The notes: generated by a model not told the origin, from the sequence alone. DNA of 64,000 nt from Melieria omissa (GCA_963971225.1 OZ020270.1:27527123-27591122); one strand, 5' to 3'. Numbered from the stretch's first letter, positions 42,535 to 54,055 are shown. Translations and numbers: made by a program.

Positions 42535-43187
42535 GTTTCCGTTACAGCTCCTAGTGACATTGTTAAAGCAATGCACAGTGATTCGTTCCATAGACAATTT
42601 CATGTCATTTGAAAGGTAAAACTCCAACTAAGAAAACCCCAAAAATTCTGTGCAAAACATTAGTTAGTGCGTGTGCAAAAGTGGGGCAAAGTTGAAACTT
42701 TTTTTACAAAAAAATGTAAACACATCTTTTCTGTTTTTTAGTCTATTGAGGAAAAAAAATTGTAAAAATACATGGTTACCAAGAAGTTGCTGAAACTTTT
42801 AATATAGGTTAAGAAATGATGTGGCCATTTTCGCTTTTAATGTTATCTCAAAAATTTGCAAAGCTGAGGCTTTTCATCACTTTTAAATCAAAATATTTTT
42901 CCAAATTAAAAATCTGAAAATTGGCAAAACTTAGAGGGAAATATCTAAAAAGTATGTGAAAGTATGTTCCTGGATTTTTTTTTATTTTAAGAAGCATTCT
43001 TTCTTTTTCGGGTAATGTAATTATATCCTCCGATATCTTCCGATCTCAGAAAATAATTCAATTTGAAAAGTGGTCTAAACACCTATTTTTCGACAAAATT
43101 TCTTTTTTTCATGCCTAAAAGTATGCAATCAGCATGAAAAATTGAGAAAACTTCAAAAAAGCAACACATACGTCTATTATTATCGAG

Positions 43188-44473
43188 ACAATTTCTGTTA
43201 CTCTATGCAATAATCAATGTTGATGTTACCGATTAAAAGTAAAATCTGAAAAATCTAGCCAACACACTTGGTGCTATAGCTCTCCAAAAATGACAAAACT
43301 TGAAAATTTAAGACTCTGGCATTGCCAAACTACAAAAGTTTAAGAAAAACAAATTAAAGATTTCAATTCAGCAGACCATGATTAACTAGTATGCCAAATT
43401 TTATGAGGAACGGACCACTCCTTCTAATTTTGTCCCGCGGTTGTATGGAGTCGAATCACTGTGCAATGGGAAAAAGTGACAGAAACTCATGTATACGTGT
43501 GAGCTTCCATCCCGTTGCCCCTCATGTAGTATGCAGAAATATGGTCCATATAGTTTTCTCGCTCACTCTTCCGTCCCCCGCACCGGTAACGTAGCAGTGA
43601 CAGTACCAAGAAAGCTTAACGGAAATACCAGTTACAGTATCGGTTACAGTACCAGTTACATCCATCATAAAATTACGGAATGAAAAAAAGTTTATTTTAA
43701 TTGTGCTTTGCTTTTTTAAGAAAATATAAACAGTTATACAAATTATTGAATAACAATCACGAACGTGGAATCATTGGCAACCGATATTCGTATTTTCGTC
43801 TCGTCCACCGCTTCCCTCGTGACGCGCGTTGAGTTCGGTTGTGACCACTGTTTCCTGGCCACTCAGTAGTTAAAATGGTATATTTTGGAATCATTTTGTT
43901 TTTGTCGGTGCTTCATCAAGATTTCCTATAGCTACACTATTGCGAAATGCTATTTTTTCTTTGCTCAGGCAGTTACAAAGAGCTTTCTCTTAATTTCATG
44001 CCTAATTTAACGTTTGTTGTCTTGTCGTGTCTGGTTTTTTATCAATTCGATTGGGTGTTTTCTTTGGCGGAGGTAGAAGGAAGGGGGAAGGGAATTTTGA
44101 GGGTCAGGTGGACATTGTTGGAGTTAAATCAGAGAGGACAATTTCTCTGAAAAAATTGTCTAAGCCATAGCGGAAACTAATGCTTTACAGCAACAAAGAT
44201 TAAGATATTGATTAATTTGCTGCTAAAGGTAATAATAACGGTATTGCCAATTTCCCGCTTTCATTTGGCCCTGAACAAAACAAAACGTTTCTGATACTGA
44301 TAGAAAAAATTTTCGTTTAGATAGTTCAACGTGAAGATAGCGACGACGAAGGCGACAAGGAAAACAATATCCGGCTAGTTTAGCATGAACAATAATATGT
44401 TGAGCATGTTCCGCAGGTTTTACTTTGGCAAAAAAGTTCAGAATTGTTGACAGTGCAAGGAATCTAGAAATAA
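43188..44473. other. Non-coding segment without recognised elements
   Basis: Open frames are below 70 codons and match nothing I know. 43600-43665 has repeated ACCAGTTACAGTA-type units. GACAATTTCTCTGAAAAAATTGTC at about 44138 is a small hairpin (described by its dyad ends GACAATTT/AAATTGTC). Confidence 0.55.
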
Positions 44474-45816
44474 TCTATACTATTATATAAAAACAAGTGT
44501 GACGTTTTTTGAGCCACAATCAGGCAAAAACCACTGAACCGATTTAGATGAAATAAGCACCAAACATTTTTTTATCTGTGGGAATGGTACATAGGCTATA
44601 TTAGAATGACCACGCCCCCTTCTTACGCCTGCTATAGTAACAAAACTCATCTATAGTATGCTTTTGTAAGGCAATATGGGTATCAAACGATTCAGCGTGT
44701 CATTGCGGCAAACAAAGGCTATAGTACATATAATCGGACACGCCCACTAAACTAACAAAACGAAGCTACGGTACATGTCGGTAAATCAGTATTAATAACA
44801 AATGATCCCGTGTTTCAGTGATGTTAACATAGGATATATAATATTGACCACGCCCACCTGATATGCCTTTTCACCACGCCCACTATAATAACAAATCAGC
44901 GTTGGTATATTTGTCATAGCAATATGGGTATCAGACGATTCAGCGTGTCATTGCGGCAAACATAGGCTATAATATAATCGGCCACGCCCACTTATATACA
45001 TCCCATCCCATACAACTTATATTTTCAATATGGAATATTTCCGTAATGAGAAGTCGGACAGCATTGAAATTTGGTGCATGGCCACCGTTTAAATGTTCCG
45101 TTTCACTGGTAAAAATTTAAAGGGCGTTGGACAAGGGGCGTGACACTTTTTAAATGCCGGTGTAACTTTGAACTATAGCGTTCTCATCAATGGCACTCGG
45201 TACAAACGTACGATTTGGTTGTGTTTTTCGATAGGGGAACGGAGTGGGTCTTTGACAAGGGGGCGTGGCACCGCCCATACTATTTAAATTTTTTATATGG
45301 AATATCTTCGGAATGAGATATCGGGCAGCATTAAAATTTGGTACGGGGCCACCGTTTAGATGTGCCGTTTCACTGGTAAAACTTTGTGAGCGTTGGACAA
45401 GGGGCGTGGCACTTTTAAAGCAACTCAAATGTTTTGAATATCCTTGGGAATAGGGGGGGGGGGGGTATTGGACGAGGGGCATGGCGCCATCAATGCCCAT
45501 AGAACCCAAATTTTTAATGTGGAATAGCTTCGGAACAATAAGTTGGAAAGTTTTGTATACCATCGTCCCATAGATGTGTCATTCTACTAGCAAAATTTTA
45601 TGGGCGTTGAACAAGGGGCGCGTCGTATTTTTTGTGACTGAAATTTTCCGCGACTGAAGTCGCATATCAATGAAACCGAGTCACACCCGTCGACTGGAGG
45701 AATTGGGCATTACATAAAAGAGGCGTGGCATCGCCCATAGAGTGTAGTATGAATAAACTTGATTTATTTGGCCCATTGACTTCAAGCTTGCGTGTAAAGC
45801 CGCAGGGCCCTACTAG
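44474..45816 (+). mobile_element. Non-autonomous Helitron, 1.34 kb
   Basis: Starts TCTATACTATTATATAAAA and ends GGGCCCTACTAG, between A (44473) and T (45817), the Helitron pattern. Same family as 24224-25927 (shared GGGCGTGG/CCACGCCC blocks and terminal ~60 bp). No coding sequence; I did not find a firm 3' hairpin. Its 3' 785 bp are repeated at 49316-50100 through the tandem duplication. Confidence 0.65.
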
Positions 45817-46149
45817 TAATAGATACATACAGTGAGTGTCACCCAAAATCGTACAGACATGTTGCATTACTATTTTTTGTTAAATCTCCGAATTACTTTC
45901 GATTACTACGATTTTCGCAATGAAATACTCTGTTTCACAAAGAACGTAACAATTTTATTCATTTATTAACAAAACTAAAATTATTTCAATTGCAAAAACA
46001 AAAATAAATTCGGTTTTGATACTATTAGGTATAAGAAAAGTTAACAGTCAGTAAAAATCGTACAGTGTACCGTGTTCTCAAAAAATTTATATAAAAAACA
46101 TTTTTAAATATTTAGTTATTGTATAATTATTTATTTAGTTATTTAGTTG

Positions 46150-47212
46150 GAAATCCTTTAGTGCCTGCTGCAGCCTGCAGTCGTACAGGCATCGATGCAA
46201 CCAGTTTTTTGCAGTAGTCTGGTGAAATGTTTAACCACTTCTCTTTCAGAGCGGTTTCCCCCAATCCCTAATCTTAGATCCAATATTAGATATCGAACGA
46301 CTCCGTATGTTTTGGTCCAAATGATCCCAGACATGCTCAATTACATTGAAATCCGGTGATTGATGCGGCGCTTTAAGAATTTTTGGGCAATTAAACAGCG
46401 TCCACATACAGAAGCATGGGCGTATACTTTGGGTCATTGTCAGCATAAAGTTTAAATGTATTCAAAATACCCATTTTCTCGGCATTTTTTTTAAGGTTAT
46501 TCTTTAGTATATCTAGCCGGCCTCGATAGTCCAGCGGGTAGCGCGCTGGCTTCTCATACCAAAAGCCCCACGTTCGATTCCTGGCTCGGGCTGGTGAAAA
46601 ACTCGTCTACTTCTATCGCTATCCACATGAAGCAGATGAGAATTAAAAGAATTGCACAAGTGCGCTCTTGGCAGGCAATAGCAAAACCACCAAGTGCGAA
46701 TGAAAAAAAACTGCTAATCGCCGTTCAGATTCGGCGTTAAACTGTAGGCCCCCTCCCCTCCCCATCCGTTTGAAATGTGTGTTGTATCACATGTTGGAAA
46801 AAACAGTGTTGCATACGCATTTCAAACGGGTGGAATTTGTGGTATCACAACGGGCCCGTTAAGAGGCTTAAGTGTGTTTCATACAGAGGCAGCCACCGCA
46901 ACCTAACCTAACCTTAGTATATCTAAATACTTCCATTGCACATTTTTGGGATCCATTTCTGTATTTGGGTTTCTTCAAACATTCATCTTACCATCCGATG
47001 TAAACATATTAAATTTTGATTCTTCTGTAAAAATTACGTCACTCCAGAACTCTGGGGGCTGTTTAAGGTACTCTTTTGCAAATTCCAAACGTCGTTTTCT
47101 ATTTCGCTTGTTGATAATAATTTTTTTCTTACAACTCTTCGTACTGTGGAGTCGCTCACATCCTTTTTTAGGTAAATTTTAAGGTCTGCGGCAATTTTAG
47201 CTTTAACTCTCC
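46150..47212 (-). pseudogene. Tc1-like transposase (family U) fragment, unit 1
   Basis: From 47210 leftward: IAADLKIYLKKDVSDSTVRR, NKRNRKRRLEFAKEYLKQPP, FWSDVIFTEESKFNMFTSDG. The first catalytic Asp is replaced by Glu (FTEES for FTDES). A SINE follows, then LYADNDPKYTP (second Asp) and APHQSPDFNVIEHVWDHLDQ (Glu). Shifts near 46330 and 46260. Dead copy. Confidence 0.75.
46516..46913 (+). mobile_element. tRNA-derived SINE, copy 1
   Basis: 398 bp. Head GCCGGCCTCGATAGTCCAGC resembles a tRNA 5' half with an A box (TAGTCCAGCGGGT), and CGTTCGATTCC is a B box. The body is unrelated; the tail is ACCGCAACCTAACCTAACC. 12 bp duplication TTAGTATATCTA on both sides, within the Tc1 element. Confidence 0.85.
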
Positions 47213-47216
47213 TTAT

Positions 47217-48045
47217 TGAAACGATAAGGCACTCTGTGCTGAATGCTTTTCTATGCACGAATGCTTTTCCAAGCATACTTTTAGGCATGCACTTTGAAGT
47301 ACGGCAAAACTGGTATAATTCGCTTGGTATAGTCCGATATGGCAAGGATGGTTCGCGAAAGGTGATGAGCTTTGCTAGAACAATCGAGATAGCAAGTACA
47401 ACTGGAATGGGAGAAAACTTGTATAAAAGCAGCAGTGGCAGCGCAAGGAGTCGAGTCTGTGTTGAGCACGCAAAGGGGAAACATGCAATAGGAGAAGTGT
47501 AAAGTAGAACAAGTGTAAATTTGTCAATAAAGCGATTGTTGGGTTTTGACCGCGTTTGCGCTGAATAATTGAAGTTGTTTTATTTTCAAACACAATCAAA
47601 ACGAACCTTGGAAAACTTGGAATTTTCGTAACATTTGGTGTCAGAAGTTCGGATTGTGTTACTGAAGATAAACAAAAAATAAATAAATAAATAAAATTAT
47701 AAAAACGCAGACATGGTTAAACTCGAGCTGCTGAAGGTGGACCGGCTGAAGAAGGAGCTGGCTGCCTGGAATTTGCGGTAAGGTGGAGTTGCAGCTGCGC
47801 TTGCCAGAGGCGTGCGAGGCACGAGGCATCGATTGGACAGCGCACGAGTTCGGAACGCAGGAGCTAGAGGCGTCGGCCAAAATGGAGGAATCGCCTGCCG
47901 CTGCTGCGTCGATGCAAAATACGGCTGCGCCACCACAAGCAATGGACATGAGCCAGCTTATGGTTGCAATGAGAGGCATGTTTCAGGAAACTTCTGCGAA
48001 AATTAAAAAAGTCAATCGTGAAAGTCGAGAAATGTCGGCGCAAAT
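47217..48045 (+). mobile_element. Family L LTR element, 5' part, unit 1
   Basis: LTR 47217-47633, primer site TGGTGTCAGAAGT at 47636-47648, and gag start at 47713. TTAT precedes it (47213-47216). The gag reads MVKLELLKVDRLKKELAAWN and hits TAA/frameshift near 47779 (deletion relative to the copy at 1196). Interrupted by the LINE at 48046. Confidence 0.85.
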
Positions 48046-49315
48046 CGAAATATCAGTTGTCATCGCGGTGAACGGACGTGTTTTTCTTTGCTCCTCGTAA
48101 TTTCGAAATGCTGGACTGTATTAAGTGTAGTGCACAGTGCTCTTCTGATGACCACGTTGATTGTGGCGTCTGCTATCGCAAAACGCATTTAAAATGTGCT
48201 AAGTTGGCACCAAGTACCATAACTTTACTTAAAAACAATAAAAATATCATTTATAAATGTGACAATTGTGTTGGGTGCCTTTCTTCGTTTTCGTTTTCTA
48301 AAGTAGTCGAGGCTCTCGCCAACTTGAGTGCTTTGAGCCAATTCCTAAGCTCATTTAATAACTCGCTTTTTTCGGTCTCTAATGTCTCCGAAGATAACAA
48401 CAAACATTTAAATGACACTACCAACACCATACAAACGCGCTCAAAGGCTAAGGTCAATGACCCTCGATTGCACTTGCTACCCGCTAAACGCAAGAGTATT
48501 GCGCCTACTTCTCCCGCGCTCTCGTTCTCCGCTGGCAAGAACAACGCTAAAAATACACTTAGTGCTCGCTCTTCCCAGCATGCTTCAAGGGCTGCTGCAC
48601 CTAAACCTAATGCACAATTGAGTCCCGCACGACTCGAATCTACTACATCACGCTCATCTATGCCATCTGTGGTGATTGCTGATAATGCTGATGCTGAGAC
48701 GGTTCTAACGCATGATACAACAACAGGTGTTTCTCCCGCTCTCTCGCTTACTGGAACTGCCGCTGCTCCTGTTGTTAGCATCTCTATGCCTACATCGTAC
48801 GCTGATGCTGCTGCTGGTTGTTTACTTGATGCTCATGATCTAAGTACAAGTGCTTCTCCCGCTCCCTCGGTTGCTCGAACTGCTGCTGATTCCTGCCATA
48901 TGCCTATATCACACGCTGTTGCTGCTGCTGCTGTTGGTCAGCTTGGTGCTAATGCTCCGCTGCTCCCTGGAAGTCATGGTGATGCTGGCATACTTAGAAA
49001 ACAGAGCTCGCACTCGGTTGTTGTTGGTAGCAAATCTAGTGCTGAGCTGGATGTAATCGTTCGTCTGAAGTGGCTGCATCTGTCTTCTTTTAAGCCATCG
49101 GTTACTACTGACAACATTATCGACTACATCGCTAAACATGCGAGTATTGAGCGAACGCAAATTTCTTGTTTTAAGCTTATTAAGAAAGATATGGCTCCTG
49201 ACTCCTTGAAAAGAGTGAATTTCAAATTGGGGATTGCGTCGACGCATTACAATAAATTACTCAACTCTGCGCTCTGGCCGTCCGACGTGAGAGTCCGGCC
49301 TTTCCGTTTTTCCGT
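48046..49315 (+). mobile_element. LINE 5' fragment, unit 1
   Basis: Begins CGAAATATCAGTTGTC after AAAT; contains almost all of ORF1 (48078-49308) and ends at the tandem-duplication junction. Same as 52729-53999. Confidence 0.85.
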
Positions 49316-49331
49316 TGGAATATTTCCGTAA
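48078..49331 (+). pseudogene. LINE ORF1, truncated at duplication junction
   Basis: Same protein as the ORF1 at 52761 with a few substitutions: zinc finger CIKCSAQC...CGVCYRKTHLKCAK...YKCDNC, Ser/Ala-rich middle, C-terminal LDVIVRLKWLHLSSFKPSV. The last residues (SVGIFP) come from Helitron sequence across the junction. No ORF2 follows, so it cannot be part of a working LINE. Confidence 0.8.
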
Positions 49332-50100
49332 TGAGAAGTCGGACAGCATTGAAATTTGGTGCATGGCCACCGTTTAAATGTTCCGTTTCACTGGTAAAAA
49401 TTTAAAGGGCGTTGGACAAGGGGCGTGACACTTTTTAAATGCCGGTGTAACTTTGGAACTAGCGTTCTCATCAATGGCACCCGGTACAAACGTACGATTT
49501 GGTTGTGTTTTTCGATAGGGGAACGGAGTGGGTCTTTGACAAGGGGGCGTGTCACCGCCCATACTATTTAAATTTTTTATATGGAATATCTTCGGAATGA
49601 GATATCGGGCAGCATTAAAATTTGGTACGGGGCCACCGTTTAGATGTGCCGTTTCACTGGTAAAACTTTGTGAGCGTTGGACAAGGGGCGTGGCACTTTT
49701 AAAGCAACTCAAATGTTTTGAATATCCTTGGGAATAGGGGGGGGGGGGGTATTGGACGAGGGGCATGGCGCCATCAATGCCCATAGAACCCAAATTTTTA
49801 ATGTGGAATAGCTTCGGAACAATAAGTTGGAAAGTTTTGTATACCATCGTCCCATAGATGTGTCATTCTACTTGCAAAATTTTATGGGCGTTGAACAAGG
49901 GGCGCGTCGTATTTTTTGTGACTGAAATTTTCCGCGACTGAAGTCGCATATCAATGAAACCGAGTCACACCCGTCGACTGGAGGAATTGGGCATTACATA
50001 AAAGAGGCGTGGCATCGCCCATAGAGTGTAGTATGAATAAACTTGATTTATTTGGCCCATTGACTTCAAGCTTGCGTGTAAAGCCGCAGGGCCCTACTAG
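49316..50100 (+). mobile_element. Helitron 3' part, unit 2
   Basis: Copy of 45031-45816, ending GGGCCCTACTAG at 50100. Lacks the 5' terminus. Confidence 0.75.
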
Positions 50101-50791
50101 TAATAGATACATACAGTGAGTGTCACCCAAAATCGTACAGACATGTTGCATTACTATTTTTTGTTAAATCTCCGAATTACTTTCGATTACTACGATTTTC
50201 GCAATGAAATACTCTGTTTCACAAAGAACGTAACAATTTTATTCATTTATTAACAAAACTAAAATTATTTCAATTGTAAAAACAAAAATAAATTCGGTTT
50301 TGATACTATTAGGCATAAGAAAAGTTAACAGTCAGTAAAAATCATACAGTGTACCGTGTTCTCAAAAAATTTATATAAAAAACATTTTTAAATATTTAGT
50401 TATTGTATAATTATTTATTTAGTTGGAAATCCTTTAGTGCCTGCTGCAGCCTGCAGTCGTACAGGCATCGATGCAACCAGTTTTTTGCAGTAGTCTGGTG
50501 AAATGTTTAACCACTTCTCTTTCAGAGCGGTTTCCCCCAATCCCTAATCTTAGATCCAATATTAGATATCGAACGACTCCGTATGTTTTGGTCCAAATGA
50601 TCCCAGACATGCTCAATTACATTGAAATCCGGTGATTGATGCGGCGCTTTAAGAATTTTTGGGCAATTAAACAGCGTCCACATACAGAAGCATGGGCGTA
50701 TACTTTGGGTCATTGTCAGCATAAAGTTTAAATGTATTCAAAATACCCATTTTCTCGGCATTTTTTTTAAGGTTATTCTTTAGTATATCTA

Positions 50792-51187
50792 GCCGGCCTC
50801 GATAGTCCAGCGGGTAGCGCGCTGGCTTCTCATACCAAAAGCCCCACGTTCGATTCCTGGCTCGGGCTGGTGAAAAACTCGTCTACTTCTATCGCTATCC
50901 ACATGAAGCAGATGAGAATTAAAAGAATTGCACAAGTGCGCTCTTGGCAGGCAATAGCAAAACCACCAAGTGTGAATGAAAAAACTGCTAATCGCCGTTC
51001 AGATTCGGCGTTAAACTGTAGGCCCCCTCCCCTCCCCATCCGTCTGAAATGTGTGTTGTATCACATGTTGGAAAAAACAGTGTTGCATACGCATTTCAAA
51101 CGGGTGGAATTTGTGGTATCACAACGGGCCCGTTAAGAGGCTTAAGTGTGTTTCATACAGAGGTAGCCACCGCAACCTAACCTAACC
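50792..51187 (+). mobile_element. tRNA-derived SINE, copy 2
   Basis: Counterpart of copy 1 in unit 2, same left duplication TTAGTATATCTA. Followed after 12 bp by a third copy. Minor differences (AAAAAACTGC run shorter, one G/A change). Confidence 0.85.
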
Positions 51188-51199
51188 TTAGTATATCTT

Positions 51200-51597
51200 G
51201 CCGGCCTCGATAGTCAAGCGGGTAGCGCGCTGGCTTCTCCTACCAAAGGCTCCAGGTTCGATTCCTGGCTCGGGCTGGTAAACAACTCATCTACTTCTAT
51301 CGCTATCCACATGAAGGGAATGAGAATAACAAGAATCGCACAAGTGCGCTCTTGGCAGGCAATGGCAAAACCACCAAGTGCGAATGAAAAAAAACTGCTA
51401 ATCGCCGTTCAGATTCGGCGTTAAACTGTAGGCCCCCTCCCCTCCCCATCCGTTTGAAATGTGTGCTGTAACATATGTTGGCAAAACAGTGTTGCATACA
51501 CAGTTAAAAAACGGGTGAAATATGTGGTATCACAATGGGCCTTTCAGGCCTCCGAGTGTGTCTCTTATAGAGGCAGCCACCGCAACCTAACCTAACC
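51200..51597 (+). mobile_element. tRNA-derived SINE, copy 3
   Basis: More diverged copy (body AACGGGTGAAATATGTGG, tail AACCTAACCTAACC). The B box is intact (GGTTCGATTCC). Flanked by TTAGTATATCTT and TAGTATATCTA, so it entered at the duplicated target of copy 2. Absent from unit 1. Confidence 0.85.
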
Positions 51598-51899
51598 TAG
51601 TATATCTAAATACTTCCATTGCACATTTTTGGGATCCATTTCTGTATTTGGTTTTCTTCAAACATTCACCTTACCATCCGATGTAAACATATTAAATTTT
51701 GATTCTTCTGTAAAAATTACGTCACTCCAGAACTCTGGGGGCTGTTTAAGATACTCTTTTGCAAATTCCAAACGTCGTTTTCTATTTCGCTTGTTGATAA
51801 TAATTTTTTTCTTACAACTCTTCGTACTGTGGAGTCGCTCACATCCTTTTTTAGGTAAATTTTAAGGTCTGCGGCAATTTTAGCTTTAACTCTCCTTAT

Positions 51900-52316
51900 T
51901 GAAACGATAAGGCACTCTGTGCTGGATGCTTTTCTATGCACGAATGCTTTTCCAAGCATACTTTTAGGCATGCACTTTGAAGTACGGCAAAACTGGTATA
52001 ATTCGCTTGGTATAGTCCGATATGGCAAGGATGGTTCGCGAAAGGTGATGAGCTTTGCTAGAACAATCGAGATAGCAAGTACAACTGGAATGGAAGAAAA
52101 CTTGTATAAAAGCAGCAGTGGCAGCGCAAGGAGTCGAGTCTGTGTTGAGCACGCAAAGGGGAAACATGCAATAGGAGAAGTGTAAAGTAGAACAAGTGTA
52201 AATTTGTCAATAAAGCGATTGTTGGGTTTTGACCGCGTTTGCGCTGAATAATTGAAGTTGTTTTATTTTCAAACACAATCAAAACGAACCTTGGAAAACT
52301 TGGAATTTTCGTAACA
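51900..52316 (+). repeat. 5' LTR, family L
   Basis: 417 bp, TGAAACG...CGTAACA. TATAAAAGCAGC near 52105 and AATAAAGCG near 52210. Identical apart from a few bases to 47217-47633. Confidence 0.9.
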
Positions 52317-52318
52317 TT

Positions 52319-52331
52319 TGGTGTCAGAAGT
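52319..52331 (+). promoter_or_regulatory. tRNA-Leu primer binding site
   Basis: TGGTGTCAGAAGT, two bases after the LTR; complement of a tRNA-Leu 3' end including CCA. Confidence 0.75.
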
Positions 52332-52760
52332 TCGGATTGTGTTACTGAAGATAAACAAAAAATAAATAAATAAATAAAATTATAAAAACGCAGACATGGT
52401 TAAACTCGAGCTGCTGAAGGTGGACCGGCTGAAGAAGGAGCTGGCTGCCTGGAATTTGCGGTAAGGTGGAGTTGCAGCTGCGCTTGCCAGAGGCGTGCGA
52501 GGCACGAGGCATCGATTGGACAGCGCACGAGTTCGGAACGCAGGAGCTAGAGGCGTCGGCCAAAATGGAGGAATCGCCTGCCGGTGCTGCGTCGATGCAA
52601 AATACGGCTGCGCCACCACAAGCAATGGACATGAGCCAGCTTATGGTTGCAATGAGAGGCATGTTTCAGGAAACTTCTGCGAAAATTAAAAAAGTCAATC
52701 GTGAAAATCGAGAAATATCGGCGCAAATCGAAATATCAGTTGTCATCGCGGTGAACGGAC

Positions 52761-54029
52761 GTGTTTTTCTTTGCTCCTCGTAATTTCGAAATGCTGGACT
52801 GTATTAAGTGTAGTGCACAGTGCTCTTCTGATGACCACGTTGATTGTGGCGTCTGCTATCGCAAAACGCATTTAAAATGTGCTAAGTTGGCACCAAGTAC
52901 CATAACTTTACTTAAAAACAATAAAAATATCATTTATAAATGTGACAATTGTGTTGGGTGCCTTTCTTCGTTTTCGTTTTCTAAAGTAGTCGAGGCTCTC
53001 GCCAACTTGAGTGCTTTGAGCCAATTCCTAAGCTCATTTAATAACTCGCTTTTTTCGGTCTCTAATGTCTCCGAAGATAACAACAAACATTTAAATGACA
53101 CTACCAACACCATACAAACGCGCTCAAAGGCTAAGGTCAATGATCCTCGATTGCACTTGCTACCCGCTAAACGCAAGAGTATTGCGCCTACTTCTCCCGC
53201 GCTCTCGTTCTCCGCTGGCAAGAACAACGCTAAAAATACACTTAGTGCTCGCTCTTCCCAGCATGCTTCAAGGGCTGCTGCACCTAAACCTAATGCACAA
53301 TTGAGTCCCGCACGACTCGAATCTACTACATCACGCTCATCTATGCCATCTGTGGTGATTGCTGATAATGCTGATGCTGAGACGGTTCTAACGCATGATA
53401 CAACAACAGGTGTTTCTCCCGCTCTCTCGCTTACTGGAACTGCCGCTGCTCCTGTTGTTAGCATCTCTATGCCTACATCGTACGCTGATGCTGCTGCTGG
53501 TTGTTTACTTGATGCTCATGATCTAAGTACAAGTGCTTCTCCCGCTCCCTCGTTTGCTCGAACTGCTGCTGATTCCTGCCATATGCCTATATCACACGCT
53601 GTTGCTGCTGCTGCTGTTGGTCAGCTTGGTGCTAATGCTCCGCTGCTCCCTGGAAGTCATGGTGATGCTGGCATACTTAGAAAACAGAGCTCGCACTCGG
53701 TTGTTGTTGGTAGCAAATCTAGTGCTGAGCTGGATGTAATCGTTCGTCTGAAGTGGCTGCATCTGTCTTCTTTTAAGCCATCGGTTACTACTGACAACAT
53801 TATCGACTACATCGCTAAACATGCGAGTATTGAGCGAACGCAAATTTCTTGTTTTAAGCTTATTAAGAAAGATATGGCTCCTGATTCCTTGAAAAGAGTG
53901 AATTTCAAATTGGGGATTGCGTCGACGCATTACAATAAATTACTCAACTCTGCGCTCTGGCCGTCCGACGTGAGAGTCCGGCCTTTCCGTTTTTTTCGGA
54001 AACTAGAAGGCGCAGCATCAACCCCATAG
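52761..54029 (+). CDS. LINE ORF1: zinc-finger protein
   Basis: Up to 422 residues; the true start may be the Met at 52791 (MLDCIKCSAQC). PHD-like zinc finger near the N-terminus (CIKC, CGVCYRKTHLKCAK, YKCDNC), then a Ser/Ala/Pro-rich middle with repeated SPALS and SYADAAAG-like segments, then a conserved C-terminal domain LDVIVRLKWLHLSSFKPSVT, KRVNFKLGIAS, ALWPSDVRVRPFRFFRK. It aligns along its length with the ORF1 at 31889-33076. No break seen. ORF2 begins 27 bp downstream. Confidence 0.75.
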   Translation: MFFFAPRNFEMLDCIKCSAQCSSDDHVDCGVCYRKTHLKCAKLAPSTITLLKNNKNIIYKCDNCVGCLSSFSFSKVVEALANLSALSQFLSSFNNSLFSVSNVSEDNNKHLNDTTNTIQTRSKAKVNDPRLHLLPAKRKSIAPTSPALSFSAGKNNAKNTLSARSSQHASRAAAPKPNAQLSPARLESTTSRSSMPSVVIADNADAETVLTHDTTTGVSPALSLTGTAAAPVVSISMPTSYADAAAGCLLDAHDLSTSASPAPSFARTAADSCHMPISHAVAAAAVGQLGANAPLLPGSHGDAGILRKQSSHSVVVGSKSSAELDVIVRLKWLHLSSFKPSVTTDNIIDYIAKHASIERTQISCFKLIKKDMAPDSLKRVNFKLGIASTHYNKLLNSALWPSDVRVRPFRFFRKLEGAASTP

Positions 54030-54055
54030 TTGCTAATTCTGCTGAAGGAATTCCT

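Larger units (their letters stand above)
41231..43187 (-). repeat. Inverted segment B, right copy
   Basis: Mate of 20791-22737. Includes a P-like derivative fragment (41231-41936, cut by the gypsy LTR) and the hAT MITE (41963-42534). Inner limit near TATTATCGAGACA at 43180. Confidence 0.85.
45830..47216 (-). mobile_element. Tc1-like transposon (family U), 3' part, unit 1
   Basis: Terminus CAGTGAGTGTCACCCAAAAT next to TA at 45828-45829. Minus-strand transposase remnant. A SINE is inserted at 46516 and the family L LTR at 47217. The 5' part is absent in this unit, removed by the duplication junction. The complete arrangement is at 50114-60424. Confidence 0.8.
45031..49315 (+). repeat. Tandem duplication, unit 1 (4285 bp)
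   Basis: Offset 4285 to unit 2, nearly identical. Content: Helitron 3' part, Tc1-like 3' part with one SINE, family L LTR and gag start, LINE 5' part. Junction with unit 2 at 49315/49316 joins LINE ORF1 (CCTTTCCGTTTTTCCG) to TTGGAATATTTCC of the Helitron. Confidence 0.9.
50430..51895 (-). pseudogene. Tc1-like transposase (family U), C-terminal two thirds
   Basis: Same content as unit 1: IAADLKIYLKKDVSDSTVRR through NKRNRKRRLEFAKEYLKQPP and FTEESKF at 51600-51895, SINE dimer, then DNDPKYTP and SPDFNVIEHVWDHLDQ at 50430-50790. First catalytic Asp is Glu; several shifts. The N-terminus continues across the LTR element at 60131. Confidence 0.75.
49316..53990 (+). repeat. Tandem duplication, unit 2
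   Basis: Copy of unit 1 plus one extra SINE (51200-51597). Continues without a break into the rest of the LINE, so this is the copy with the original right context, while unit 1 has the original left context (full Helitron). Confidence 0.9.

Noticed and set aside
43391..44150. Small open frames as host exons
   Set aside because: No splice pattern, no recognisable protein family, each under 70 codons.
46516..46595. Possible tRNA gene (A and B boxes) at the head of the SINE
   Set aside because: No proper acceptor stem pairing, and the same sequence is part of a 398 bp repeated unit with target duplications and a CCTAA tail. It is a SINE.
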